The notes beneath the pieces are model-generated. The model saw only the letters and a program-made list of their open reading frames with translations. It did not search any database and had not been told where the DNA came from. A stretch of DNA of 64,000 nucleotides from Picosynechococcus sp. PCC 7117 (GTDB taxonomy: Bacteria; Cyanobacteriota; Cyanobacteriia; Cyanobacteriales; MRBY01). The position numbers and the translations under genes were made by a program. The stretch covers positions 2,356,001 to 2,420,000 of the forward strand of contig NZ_CP016477.1 in assembly GCF_001693275.1 (NCBI RefSeq). Reading direction: 5' to 3'. Below, piece by piece: positions 17,790 to 26,880 of this stretch (the first letter of the stretch is position 1; the number at the start of each line of letters is the position of its first letter).

Positions 17790-19994
17790 TCACCAAGATT
17801 CTCCAGATTCGAGGGCGGGCCAGTCTCCGTTTGTGGCTGCGGTTGGCAACACCTGACAGTCTTGGCTCACTTTACGGCTTTCTTGTTGGGAGTGGGGGTC
17901 AAGGGCGATCGCCTCAAACCTCAACGCCAAAGCACCGGGGGGAATCGAAACCACTTGGCGACAATAAAGCCGTCCTTCGGGGCCTGGGGTAAAGGTCATT
18001 AGTTGAAATGGCCCGGCTAAAAGTTCCCGTGTTTGGCGATCCTGGAGCCACAGTTGTCCATGGAGGCGATCGCCCCCGGCGGGTAAACTCAATTCAACAA
18101 CGGCTAAATCTGCCACCTGGTAAGCCGTTTTATCAAGGTGAAGCTGGGGTTCTGGAATCGGTAATGGTGGTGGATCAGTTTGTGTTTCTGGAGCGAAAGG
18201 CATTTCCGACTCAGGGAATTCGGCAGTTGTTTCTGGGGTAGCTTCCGGTACCTCTTCTGGGCTTTGGACTTCAAGTTGCTCATCCCAGAGGCTATCAACA
18301 ACAATTTCCAAGCGGGGCGATGGTGTCGGTGTTGGGTTCTCTGCTTCTAGGGTTGCTTCAGGGGGGACTGTCGGCGGTTCCGGCTCCGGCATTAACCAGG
18401 TGGAATCTTCCCCATCCACGGCCAGGGCATTTAACCGGGTAAAAAACCGTGAATTCCAATCCAAATCCTCTGCCGGATGCGTTTCTGAAGCTTCGGCAGC
18501 AGGGGGATTAGAGTCTTGTGCAGCAGTATCTTTGTCTGTCTTTGGTGCCGCTGTCTGGGGGTCATTATCTTCTGAGGCTTTTAGGGCATGATCCGACGAG
18601 CTTACAGGTGCTTCATCGGTCGGTTCAGTTTGGTCTGACGGGGGAACATCAGGTACAGTTGCCTTGGCAGTGAAGTTGGGCAATTGCAGGCCCGTGGTTG
18701 ACTTTTGACCTTTGGTTTTGAGCTTGGGGGGCAGAATGGTCGGGGTTTGCTGACTTTGGGGCTGGGGACTAGGAGCCACGGCCTCAGGGGTAGGAAGCTT
18801 GAGGGGTTTAGGTGTGGGCGTAGTTGGCGCTGGGGAGTCTGGTTTTGGGGGCGCGGTTGCTTGGAGTTGACTGGCGATCGCCCCATAATCTGCCATGAGG
18901 CTAAAGGTTTGCTGGGCGAGTAATACCTCTGCCTCTGTGTGTAGGGTGATTTCTCCGACCAGGAGCAGAGTTGTTAGAGGCCCATCGATGGTAATGGTTT
19001 GGCTAAAGGCACAGGGAAAATCATCAAGGGCGATCGCCGCCGTTAAGGTGGTTACCACTGTGGCTGTCTGGGGATCCCGAAGGGTAAACGTTAGGGTGCT
19101 AGGCTCAGAAATTGGTTGGCGATCGCCAGCGGCGGGATTGGGTTGAATGTCTCCCCGGAGTTCCGGTGCATGAGTTGTGTCCCAAGGATAAACGGTCTGC
19201 GCCAGGACAATCTGATAGGGGAGTGGGGCCGGAGGAATATCCAAAGTGGGCGGCGCGGGTGGTGCAGCGGCAATTTGAGCTTGGGCCACTTGATCCATTT
19301 CTGCCCAAATCGGCTCTAATTCTTCCCTGAGCAGCTCATCTAATGCCGTGAGGGAATTTTCTAGCAGGGCGGTGGCGTGTTCCTCTTCATCTGGTTCTGG
19401 GGATGCTGGGGGTGTGGATGTTTTTGACGTTTCTAACAGAGTGGGAGCCTCATCTACTCCGGCTAATTCTTCTAACGTTTCATGGTTTGCTGCACTTTGG
19501 TCAGCGTCGGCCAAAGAATTCATCACGGGTGTTGCTGCTGTTTCCTCCCGTGGAGGGGGAATGTCGTCGCTTATTTTTTGGGTAGACTGATCTGCTGTTT
19601 CTGGGTGACTGTCTGCTAAGGAAAACGTTGTTTCAAAGGAAAAGACATTGGGGTTTGGGGGCAGCGGCAACGGCTTAAATGTTGGCTGGGTGACCTGGAG
19701 CGTGAGACGTTTTTCCCAGGGGTTAGTCACCTCAAGGCTCCGGCAGATGATCACCCATTCTCCAGTGCCGAGGTGTTGCAGGGGCATGATCGCAAATAAG
19801 CCCTGGTCGGTGGTGACATCTATGCGCTGCGACCTTTGTCCTTGGGGGAAGCAAATCTCACAGTGAATTTCTACTTGGGCGTCGCCCCGGGCAGCTAGAC
19901 GATACTCCCCAGGCGCTAAGCTCAGGGTCTCGGTCTGGAGGATGTCCCAATTGCGATCGCCTTTTTTTTGTAGCAGAAATTGCCAGTGCACCAT
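17790..19994 (-). CDS. Large Pro/Glu/Thr-rich protein of unknown function
   Basis: A 734-residue protein starting at the ATG at 19994 (MVHWQFLLQKKGDRNW). The frame runs open a further 84 codons upstream into hisS but that part is not a gene. An N-terminal folded region (about 1-130) and a C-terminal beta-rich region (about 620-734, YQVADLAVVELSLP) bracket a very long low-complexity middle rich in Pro, Glu, Thr, Ser and Ala, with a second folded island near 290-420. There is no signal peptide or membrane span. Proteins of this build are found downstream of hisS in some cyanobacteria, but I do not recognise a domain. Confidence 0.65.
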   Translation of the reverse strand: MVHWQFLLQKKGDRNWDILQTETLSLAPGEYRLAARGDAQVEIHCEICFPQGQRSQRIDVTTDQGLFAIMPLQHLGTGEWVIICRSLEVTNPWEKRLTLQVTQPTFKPLPLPPNPNVFSFETTFSLADSHPETADQSTQKISDDIPPPREETAATPVMNSLADADQSAANHETLEELAGVDEAPTLLETSKTSTPPASPEPDEEEHATALLENSLTALDELLREELEPIWAEMDQVAQAQIAAAPPAPPTLDIPPAPLPYQIVLAQTVYPWDTTHAPELRGDIQPNPAAGDRQPISEPSTLTFTLRDPQTATVVTTLTAAIALDDFPCAFSQTITIDGPLTTLLLVGEITLHTEAEVLLAQQTFSLMADYGAIASQLQATAPPKPDSPAPTTPTPKPLKLPTPEAVAPSPQPQSQQTPTILPPKLKTKGQKSTTGLQLPNFTAKATVPDVPPSDQTEPTDEAPVSSSDHALKASEDNDPQTAAPKTDKDTAAQDSNPPAAEASETHPAEDLDWNSRFFTRLNALAVDGEDSTWLMPEPEPPTVPPEATLEAENPTPTPSPRLEIVVDSLWDEQLEVQSPEEVPEATPETTAEFPESEMPFAPETQTDPPPLPIPEPQLHLDKTAYQVADLAVVELSLPAGGDRLHGQLWLQDRQTRELLAGPFQLMTFTPGPEGRLYCRQVVSIPPGALALRFEAIALDPHSQQESRKVSQDCQVLPTAATNGDWPALESGESW

Positions 19995-20013
19995 CGACGC
20001 CTCCTCTGGGATT

Positions 20014-21294
20014 CTAATGTTTTGCCTGCTGAATTTTTTGACGCCACGACTCAAGATTTCCCAGCAGATCTGCTTGGGCCAGGGTTTCTTGGGCCTTGGT
20101 CTGGAGCCACTTGAGTTGTACCTGCTGGTTGGCGGCTTCTTCATCGCCGAGCACCAAACAGGCGATCGCCCCACTACGGTCAGCCCGTTTAAATTGCTTC
20201 CCAAAGGCACTACCACTGAGATCAAGCTCCACCGAGAACCCCGCAAAACGCAACTTATGGGCCAAAATCACAGCGGCGGCCTCGGCCTGTTCTCCTTTGG
20301 AAACGAGGTAAAAATCAAGTTGGGGGCCGGGGGCTTCTCCCAATTGTTGTAACAGGATCACCAAACGCTCTAAACCAATGGCCCAACCTACTGCTGGCGT
20401 TTCGGGGCCACCCAATTCCGCCACGAGGCCATCATAACGCCCGCCTCCACAGACCGTGGCCTGGGCACCGAGGTCGCTGGATTGGATTTCAAAGGCGGTG
20501 TGGGTGTAGTAGTCTAGGCCCCGCACGAGGCAAGGGTTTAACACATAGTCAATGCCCAGGGCCGTGAGGGAAGCTTGCACTTGGTCAAAATGTTTTTTTG
20601 AGTCATCCCCCAGATAATCCAGGATACTGGGGGCATTTTGGGCGATTTCCTGGGTTTTTTTATCTTTGCTATCCAAAATGCGCAGGGGATTGCGCTTGAG
20701 CCGCTCCTGGGAATCGGCATCGAGATCCGCCTTAAAAGGGAGTAAGTAATCCACCAGAGCTTCACGATACCGTTGGCGATCGCCGCCATTCCCCACCGAG
20801 TTTAATTGCAGGCTGAGATTTTTCAGGCCCAGTTTCTGCAAAATTTCCGTGGCGATCGCCATCACTTCCACATCGGCGCGGGGATCCGCACTGCCAAGCA
20901 CCTCGACCCCCACCTGGTGAAATTGCCGTTGACGGCCCGCCTGGGGTCTTTCGTAGCGAAACATTGGCCCTGTGTACCACAGCCGCTGCACACCACCTTG
21001 GGCAAACAATTTCCGCTCAATATAGGCCCGGACTGCCCCTGCTGTCCCTTCAGGCCGGAGGGTAATCGGGCGATCGCCCCGGTCTGTGAAAGAATACATT
21101 TCCTTACTGACCACATCCGTCGCCTCACCAATCCCCCGCTCAAACAGGCTGGTCTGCTCAAAGATGGGCGTGCGGATCTCCTGGTACATCGCCCGGCCGA
21201 GGCAATCGCGCACCACCGCCTCCACCTGCTGCCAGTAGGCGATCTCCGGCGCAAAAATATCCTTTGTTCCTCGTAAAGCTTGAATTGTTGCCAT
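20014..21294 (-). CDS. hisS: Histidyl-tRNA synthetase
   Basis: Class II aminoacyl-tRNA synthetase, 426 residues, of usual length. It begins ATIQALRGTKDIFAPE, the typical HisRS start. Motif 2 is in GPMFRYERPQAGRQRQFHQ, and the histidine-binding signature GLDYYTHTAFEI and motif 3 (GWAIGLERLV) follow; the C-terminal anticodon-binding domain starts near residue 325. Its stop lies 19 bases before the start of the large acidic protein, so the two may share a transcript. Confidence 0.97.
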   Translation of the reverse strand: MATIQALRGTKDIFAPEIAYWQQVEAVVRDCLGRAMYQEIRTPIFEQTSLFERGIGEATDVVSKEMYSFTDRGDRPITLRPEGTAGAVRAYIERKLFAQGGVQRLWYTGPMFRYERPQAGRQRQFHQVGVEVLGSADPRADVEVMAIATEILQKLGLKNLSLQLNSVGNGGDRQRYREALVDYLLPFKADLDADSQERLKRNPLRILDSKDKKTQEIAQNAPSILDYLGDDSKKHFDQVQASLTALGIDYVLNPCLVRGLDYYTHTAFEIQSSDLGAQATVCGGGRYDGLVAELGGPETPAVGWAIGLERLVILLQQLGEAPGPQLDFYLVSKGEQAEAAAVILAHKLRFAGFSVELDLSGSAFGKQFKRADRSGAIACLVLGDEEAANQQVQLKWLQTKAQETLAQADLLGNLESWRQKIQQAKH

Positions 21295-21323
21295 TATGTC
21301 TAGAAAAAAGTACCAATCCCAGC

Positions 21324-21848
21324 TTATCGGGATGGGGCGTTGTTATTGTTCAGCAGAGGTAAAACTACCATGTATCCTGCCCCAAATGCTGTCAAAATCA
21401 TGGCGATCGCCGCTACCAAGAGCACCCAAGCACTCACCCCAGCATCAAAATCCGTCCTACTCTCAAACTGCTCCGGGGGAACCGTCGTAAACTGCCGTAC
21501 AGGTTCTGGTGTCGGTAGAGCCGCGATCACATTACTCGCAGTTGGCTTTCCCTGTGGGGGACGGTGGTGGGGCGTAACCGGTGGCAGTGGCTCGATGCCA
21601 AAATCGTGGCGGTTGACCATTTCCTTGAGGCGCTCTGTAGATTGCACTACCTGATGCACCTGGTTATATAGCTTCCGGTTGTGAACCCGTAACTGTTGAT
21701 TTTCCTGCTGGAGGGCTGTCATCTCCGCTTGGGTGGCCCGGAGTTTCTCGGCCAGTTGTTGATAAACAGAAATGGGTACCGAAGCACCACTCTGGGGTAG
21801 GGGCGTAACGTTATCGAAGCTCGGAGAACTAGAAGGATTGGCAATCAT
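21324..21848 (-). CDS. Hypothetical coiled-coil protein with C-terminal membrane anchor
   Basis: A 174-residue protein. Residues about 25-75 form a coiled coil (repeating Leu/Gln/Glu, LQQENQQLRVHNRKLYNQV), then a Pro-rich linker, and a single membrane span near the C-terminus (WVLLVAAIAMILTAFGAGYMVVLP) with a short Asn-rich tail. This tail-anchored layout suggests a cytoplasmic coiled coil tethered to a membrane. No known family recognised. It lies upstream of hisS on the same strand (29-base gap). Confidence 0.6.
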   Translation of the reverse strand: MIANPSSSPSFDNVTPLPQSGASVPISVYQQLAEKLRATQAEMTALQQENQQLRVHNRKLYNQVHQVVQSTERLKEMVNRHDFGIEPLPPVTPHHRPPQGKPTASNVIAALPTPEPVRQFTTVPPEQFESRTDFDAGVSAWVLLVAAIAMILTAFGAGYMVVLPLLNNNNAPSR

Positions 21849-21933
21849 GGTCAGCTCACACCAAAAAGAGCAAATATCCCTACATTATGATCGAATTCCA
21901 GGATTGTCATCTGTCGTGGGGAGCCAATCTACC

Positions 21934-23100
21934 TCAGGGGCCGTAGGTTTCCGACAGGGGACGGGCGTAGGGTTGTAAGGTACCCTGGTTTACCGTCAAA
22001 ATTTGTGAATGCTTTAGCCAGTCTGCCCCAAAGGAATTGAGGTGAGTGGTTGTAATCAGGGTTTGGAAACGGGTTTGAATCGTGTCTAGCAGTTGATTTT
22101 GGCGGGAGGGATCAAGCTCAGCCAGGACATCATCTAAAAGCAACAGGGGCGGTTCTCCGATGATCGTCTCAATGAGTTGCAGCTCGGCGAGTTTGAGCGC
22201 TAAAACCAAGGTGCGTTGCTGCCCCTGGGAGCCATAGAAGCGGGCGGGGGTGCCGTTAATGGAAAATTCGATTTCGTCCCGGTGGGGGCCAACCATGCTG
22301 CTGCCCTGGTGTTGTTCTGCTTGGCGGCGTTGTTCTATTTTGTCGAGGCAGGCCTGTTGCACATGGTGGGGGTCATCCCGTTGCCAGGGAATATTGGGGC
22401 AGTAGGTGATTTCTAAGGTTTCGGTTTGGCTACTGATATCACGGTGCCAAGCTTGGGCCAGGGGCATCAGCCTGAGCAACCCCCGCGATCGCCTTCTGGT
22501 GACCCGCGAACCTGTAGCTGCCAATTGCAGATCCCAGAGGGTCAACTGTTGGGTCAAATCAGTGGGGATCGCCGCTTGGTTCCGGTGGAGTTTTTTGGCC
22601 GTCCTTAAGAGGGCATTGCGTTGCTTCAGCACCTGTTGATACTCCTGCAAAATCCGGGCATAGACAGGTTCTAACTGGATCAAAAGATTATCAATCCATT
22701 GGCGACGACAGTCAGGCCCACCCCGCACGAGGTCTAAATCAAGGCAGGAAAATTCCACGGCATTGAGGGTACCGAGGCCATCGAGTTGGCGACGGAGGGT
22801 TTCGCCATTGAGCTTGAGGGTGCGTCCCCCCTGGTTGCGGAGCAAAAGATCAAAGTCAACGGTGCCATAGCCGCGCTGAATTTGGGCTTGGATGCGGGCG
22901 GTGGCTTCCCCTTGTTTCACTAGGTCGGCGTCCCGGCTGGTGCGGTGGGTTTTAAGGCTGGCGAGCAGTTCGACGGCTTCGAGGAGGTTTGATTTTCCCT
23001 GGGCGTTGTTGCCGATCAAGATGGTTTTTTGGGCCGAAAAATCAACGTACTGATGCTGGTAGTTGCGAAAATTACGGAGGTGCAAGGTTTGCAAATACAT
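21934..23100 (-). CDS. recF: DNA replication/repair protein RecF
   Basis: SMC-like ATPase of the RecFOR pathway, which loads RecA at single-strand gaps. From the ATG at 23100 (MYLQTLHLRNFRNY, the standard RecF opening) it is 388 residues. Walker A GNNAQGKS is at 30-37, the ABC-type signature is represented by GSQGQQRTLVLALKLAE, and Walker B by LLLLDDVLAELD. A 6-codon upstream extension of the frame is dropped. dnaA, dnaN and gyrB are not adjacent, as usual in cyanobacteria. Confidence 0.95.
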   Translation of the reverse strand: MYLQTLHLRNFRNYQHQYVDFSAQKTILIGNNAQGKSNLLEAVELLASLKTHRTSRDADLVKQGEATARIQAQIQRGYGTVDFDLLLRNQGGRTLKLNGETLRRQLDGLGTLNAVEFSCLDLDLVRGGPDCRRQWIDNLLIQLEPVYARILQEYQQVLKQRNALLRTAKKLHRNQAAIPTDLTQQLTLWDLQLAATGSRVTRRRSRGLLRLMPLAQAWHRDISSQTETLEITYCPNIPWQRDDPHHVQQACLDKIEQRRQAEQHQGSSMVGPHRDEIEFSINGTPARFYGSQGQQRTLVLALKLAELQLIETIIGEPPLLLLDDVLAELDPSRQNQLLDTIQTRFQTLITTTHLNSFGADWLKHSQILTVNQGTLQPYARPLSETYGP

Positions 23101-23210
23101 TCTTTTTCTGTCGCCCAAGTCCCGAAACAGAACCCTGATTTTAGCGTGTTATGCCCAGGTTAAGGCAGTGGCGATCGCCTGGGGAATCGCAAACCAAAAA
23201 TTGAGCCTGA

Positions 23211-23816
23211 TTAATCACAGAAACGGTAATTAATGTGACCGCCGGCTTCGGCCATGACAGATGTCCAGGCGTAATCCTGCTGAAAGGGAATATAAAGCCA
23301 AGTTCGCCCGGTGGTGTCTTCACTGAGGTAGGCGGGCGATCCTGTCACCATAATCTGACTGCCGTTGCTGAGAAAGCCCACAACTGGCGCTGAGACAGTG
23401 GGTTCCTGCCTAACATTAAGACCCGTCCCCAAATCACTCTGAACGATCAAACAACCGCGAGAGGGTTGATCATTTAAGGTGGCTGTACTGGTGTGTTGGG
23501 CAACGATTTGATCATTGACGAGGCAGCGATATTGCACCTGACCTGTGCCAATGGCTTTCACTAAACTATTTAAGCGATATTCAAAAACGGGTTCTTGCTC
23601 TGCTGCTGTGGCGGCTTGGGTGCAGGTATATTCGTAGTCCATGTAGCCCCCCAGTTCCAGATTAGAAAACCCCGCACTAAATGACCAGTTGTCGTCTTCT
23701 GTTTCGTTGGGTCGCCAGGGTTCCCAGCCGGGTTCCGGATTGGCGATCGCCCCTGGGGTCGCACCCAGCCAACACCCGATCGCCAAACAAAATAGGTAAG
23801 GTTTGACTCGCACCAT
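23211..23816 (-). CDS. Secreted protein with bacterial SH3-like domain
   Basis: A 201-residue exported protein. Starting at the ATG at 23816 (MVRVKPYLFCLAIGCWLG) it has a clear signal peptide ending near GAIANPEP. The mature part has several Cys residues (YTCTQ, YRCLVND, RGCLIV and a C-terminal FCD) that could form disulfides, and a C-terminal SH3b-like module (LNVRQEPTVSAPVVGFLSNG, then TWLYIPFQ). Bacterial SH3 domains usually bind cell-wall peptides. The 60 codons upstream in frame are not part of the gene. Confidence 0.65.
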   Translation of the reverse strand: MVRVKPYLFCLAIGCWLGATPGAIANPEPGWEPWRPNETEDDNWSFSAGFSNLELGGYMDYEYTCTQAATAAEQEPVFEYRLNSLVKAIGTGQVQYRCLVNDQIVAQHTSTATLNDQPSRGCLIVQSDLGTGLNVRQEPTVSAPVVGFLSNGSQIMVTGSPAYLSEDTTGRTWLYIPFQQDYAWTSVMAEAGGHINYRFCD

Positions 23817-23908
23817 GTTTTTTCTTCCTTCCCTTGCAGATGACTTTGTTTCCACATTAGAAGGAAATCTTAGATCTGAAGCCCAGAACCGCAGATAATG
23901 TCCGGAGC

Positions 23909-24451
23909 TTAGGACAAAGTCAGGGCGGTGGCGATCGCCCAACCATCCACGAGGCACAGCAGCACCGTAAACCCCAGCAAAATCATGTACATCCACGGTT
24001 GAGACAGGGGCCGCACATCGCTGGTATCAATATTGGTTTGTGCTTCAATCAAGCCCACCATCTTCGCAAAACCTGCCACCCGCATCGGTAACAAATAAGC
24101 GCGATCGCGTTCTGGGGTGACGAAATAATAAACCAAGCCCCCTTGACCCGTGGTGCGCATTTTCAGTTGGTCGATTTTTTCCCAGGGCAATGACCAGCCC
24201 TTACGGGTCAGCCAGCGGAACCAAGTCGGATAGGTGACGGTAATTCCGGTTTCATCCAGACAGACTTTTTCACTGAGGGCACCGTAAAGAAAAATCGCCC
24301 CCAACCCCAAACCAACCCAGAGAAGTGCTGGCGAAACAGGGGCTTGGGTGACGTCCGCTAAAAACGGAATCGGGACTGTGAGTGAAACATAGAGACTCAA
24401 CAGGGTAATGCGGATGAGGGGTGAAAGATTAAAAGTGGTCGCCATCGTCAT
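23909..24451 (-). CDS. Conserved membrane protein with PH-like domain, unknown function
   Basis: A 180-residue protein with two N-terminal membrane spans (ITLLSLYVSLTVPIPFL and LLWVGLGLGAIFLYGAL), a cytoplasmic beta-rich module that reads like a bacterial PH/YdbT-type domain (ETGITVTYPTWFRWL ... LPWEKIDQLKMR), and a final hydrophobic segment at the C-terminus (MILLGFTVLLCLVDGWAIA). Starts at 24451 or 24445 are both possible; earlier in-frame ATGs overlap the hydrolase gene. I recognise it as a cyanobacterial type but cannot name it. Confidence 0.55.
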   Translation of the reverse strand: MTMATTFNLSPLIRITLLSLYVSLTVPIPFLADVTQAPVSPALLWVGLGLGAIFLYGALSEKVCLDETGITVTYPTWFRWLTRKGWSLPWEKIDQLKMRTTGQGGLVYYFVTPERDRAYLLPMRVAGFAKMVGLIEAQTNIDTSDVRPLSQPWMYMILLGFTVLLCLVDGWAIATALTLS

Positions 24452-24473
24452 TGCACCAAAATTGCTTGATTTC

Positions 24474-25358
24474 CTAAAACGTTTGGTTGAGCCAATCACG
24501 AATTAAAGGATTGACCAGTTCCGGTGTGTCGTCATGGGGGCAATGGCCGGACTCTAGGTAATGTTCCACGAGGCTAGGACAGTGTTGTTTAAACTTTGCG
24601 CCCCGCTCCCGCGCCCGAATCCAGGGATCTTTTTCACCCCAAATCATCAATAACGGTCGATCTAGTGCTTCCAGGAGATGATCGACTTTGGCTCCTTCTG
24701 GGGTGTTAAAAACCGCCGCGAAAACCTTGGCTGCCCCCGGATCATTGGAAGGGCGCTGAATTTCGTCGATCAAACGTTCGGTCACCGCCCCTTGGTTGAC
24801 GTAAACCTTTTGCAGAGTTTTACGGATGGTGGCGCGCCGTTTGGTGTATTGGAAAATAAGCTGGGTCGAAAGGGGACTAAACAGAACTTTGCGGAGGGCT
24901 TTTTTCCAGGGTGAAGGTTGGGCCTTAACTTGGTCACTGAAGGGGCCAGCACTGTTGAGGAGAATAAGACCTTTAGCAACCTCTGGACATTGGGCTGCTG
25001 CACAAAGAGACGCATAACCTCCCAGGGAATTCCCGGCTAACACCACGGGTTCACCAATGACTTCGTTAATAAAATCCCGCAGTTGATCCCGCCACAGAGC
25101 GCCGCTATAAACAATGGGAGCCTTTGGCGATCGCCCGAAGCCGAGTAAATCAATCGCCCACACCGAAAAATCCCCTTGTAGTACCGTAATGTTTTTGCGC
25201 CAGTGGTCTGTGGAAGCCCCAAAGCCATGGACTAAGAGTAAGGGAGGTTTTCCTTGGCTGGTGCCGGCCTGGACATAGTGGATGTTATAACCCCGCCATC
25301 GCCAAAACTGACTGGGGGGATTTTCAGCGAAAACATGGGGGGAAACGGTCGCACTCAT
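24474..25358 (-). CDS. Alpha/beta hydrolase
   Basis: A 294-residue hydrolase with a complete catalytic set: oxyanion loop LLVHGFGASTDHWR, nucleophile elbow GNSLGGYAS, an acid in IWGEKDPWIRARE, and the catalytic His in LESGHCPHDDTPE. Cyanobacterial homologues are soluble enzymes of unknown substrate, some thought to act in pigment or lipid metabolism. Its stop lies 22 bases before the start of the PH-like membrane protein gene, suggesting an operon. Confidence 0.88.
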   Translation of the reverse strand: MSATVSPHVFAENPPSQFWRWRGYNIHYVQAGTSQGKPPLLLVHGFGASTDHWRKNITVLQGDFSVWAIDLLGFGRSPKAPIVYSGALWRDQLRDFINEVIGEPVVLAGNSLGGYASLCAAAQCPEVAKGLILLNSAGPFSDQVKAQPSPWKKALRKVLFSPLSTQLIFQYTKRRATIRKTLQKVYVNQGAVTERLIDEIQRPSNDPGAAKVFAAVFNTPEGAKVDHLLEALDRPLLMIWGEKDPWIRARERGAKFKQHCPSLVEHYLESGHCPHDDTPELVNPLIRDWLNQTF

Positions 25359-25584
25359 CGGAGATTTTTTTGTAAATAAATGTTAACTACTGCCATTGTA
25401 TCGTTTTCTTCCGGGGGGTTCTGGGACGATCGCCGGGTGAGGTTCCCGTGAAATTTGTGCTATAACCTAAGCGACGGTTTTTGATTGTGACATTGTTTAC
25501 TGCGGCAAAAACTCAACAGTTGCCGAGACAGTAAAAGTTCATCTTTTCCCTTGAATCCAATATTGCCTAGGAGGTTTCTTCATC

Positions 25585-25872
25585 ATGTCTACCGGTGTGA
25601 TCGAACAACGTTCCACTTCGACCATCCGTAAACCAGCCCCCCGCTACCGGGTACTGCTCCATAACGACGACTTTAACTCCATGGAACATGTGGTACAGAC
25701 CTTGATGCAAACGGTGGCCGGTCTGACCCAACCCCAGGCGGTCAGTATCATGATGGAAGCCCACACCAACGGCATTGCCTTGGTGATCACCTGTGTGCAG
25801 GAACATGCGGAATTTTATTGTGAAACCCTGAAAATGCACGGCCTCACCAGCACCATCGAGCCGGACGAGTAG
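25585..25872 (+). CDS. clpS: ATP-dependent Clp protease adaptor ClpS
   Basis: Adaptor that delivers N-degron substrates to ClpC/ClpA. The 95-residue protein carries the ClpS core: RYRVLLHNDDFNSMEHVV (substrate-binding pocket residues) and the MMEAHTNGIALV helix. A strong Shine-Dalgarno AGGAGG sits at 25569-25574, ten bases before the ATG. The short polar N-terminal tail (about 20 residues) is the part that gates Clp binding in characterised ClpS proteins. Confidence 0.96.
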   Translation: MSTGVIEQRSTSTIRKPAPRYRVLLHNDDFNSMEHVVQTLMQTVAGLTQPQAVSIMMEAHTNGIALVITCVQEHAEFYCETLKMHGLTSTIEPDE

Positions 25873-25963
25873 AGATATTTTGCTTTTTTAATCAAGGCGA
25901 TCGCCAGATTGCGGCCCAGAAACAGATTAAATAGAAGGTGGCAAACCTCAACGACTTTTTCCC

Positions 25964-26818
25964 TTGAAACGATTTTGGCATCTCTGTAAAACCACCCCAG
26001 TACCCCTGCGGCTGGGACTTTTTTTCTTGAGTTTGGGGATCATCTGGCTTCCCCTCGCGGCCCCGTTGTACCTGATTTTTCGCGCCGACGAAAACCTGAC
26101 CACCATCCTGACCATGGGACTGTTGTTTGTGGAATTTTTGTTTTACCTGCCCTTTTGGGTGAAGCAAGTCCACGGGGAAACGCAACCCTTCCGGCGCTAT
26201 GGTTTGGTGTGGCAACGGGCGAATGGCGTGGATTTGGTTACAGGTTTGGCCTATGGCCTGGGGTTCACCTGGGCTTTGCTGATTTTTGAAGATCTGTTGG
26301 GTTTTATCGAGATTATTCCGCCTACAACGGCCTTGATTCGCATTGTGATCGAAGGAGCCTTGAGCGGTCTGGGGGTGGCCCTCGCAGAAGAATTGGTCTT
26401 TCGGGGCTGGGTTTATGACGAGCTAGAGCGGGACTATGGCTCAAAAATAGTGCTTTGGGGCAGTGCGATCGCCTTTGCGGTTTTACATTTCCTGAAACCC
26501 CTCCCGGAGATGATCCGAACGCTCCCGGTATTTCCCGGTTTGGTGCTATTGGGATTGACTTTAGTTTGGGCGAAGCGATCGCGCTTTGGTCGCCTCGGCA
26601 AACCCATCGGTCTCCATGGGGGCTTAGTTTGGGGCTATTACATTTTTAATGTGGGGGGTTTGATCCAATCCAAAGAAGGCGTTTCCCCTTGGCTAACGGG
26701 CGTTGACGGCAATCCCCTTAGTGGCCTGTGGGGCATTCTCTTCCTCGCAGTATTGGCCTGGCTTATGGCCCGCGCCGCCCAAAAATCCCAAAAACCCTCT
26801 CCCCTAGAGGGGAGTTAG
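25964..26818 (+). CDS. CPBP family intramembrane glutamic protease
   Basis: A 284-residue multi-span membrane protein of the CPBP/Abi (Rce1-like) family. Hallmarks: EELVFRGWVYDEL (Glu-Glu and Arg motif), FAVLHFLKP with the second conserved His, and a final HGGLVWGYYIFN. Members are proteases or bacteriocin-immunity proteins. The start is a TTG at 25964 with no strong Shine-Dalgarno; no in-frame ATG occurs before the first membrane span is complete, so I keep the TTG. The stop codon falls inside the first copy of a 22-base tandem repeat. Confidence 0.82.
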   Translation: MKRFWHLCKTTPVPLRLGLFFLSLGIIWLPLAAPLYLIFRADENLTTILTMGLLFVEFLFYLPFWVKQVHGETQPFRRYGLVWQRANGVDLVTGLAYGLGFTWALLIFEDLLGFIEIIPPTTALIRIVIEGALSGLGVALAEELVFRGWVYDELERDYGSKIVLWGSAIAFAVLHFLKPLPEMIRTLPVFPGLVLLGLTLVWAKRSRFGRLGKPIGLHGGLVWGYYIFNVGGLIQSKEGVSPWLTGVDGNPLSGLWGILFLAVLAWLMARAAQKSQKPSPLEGS

Positions 26819-26848
26819 AGGGGTGGCCCTAGAGGGGAGTTAGAGGGG
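26802..26848. repeat. Tandem 22-bp repeat, two copies
   Basis: Two identical 22-base units (CCCTAGAGGGGAGTTAGAGG plus GG) start at 26802 and 26827, separated by three bases. Each contains a short hairpin (CTCCCC / GGGGAG around TAGA in the first copy). The first copy supplies the stop codon of the CPBP gene. It resembles the short CCCCTCTAACTCCCCT-type dispersed repeats common in cyanobacteria. Confidence 0.85.
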
Positions 26849-26880
26849 TTTTAAACTGGAGAGAACTTAGAAAAATGTCT

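Noticed and set aside
19994-20246. Upstream extension of the large acidic protein
   Set aside because: It lies inside hisS in another frame and does not resemble a protein.
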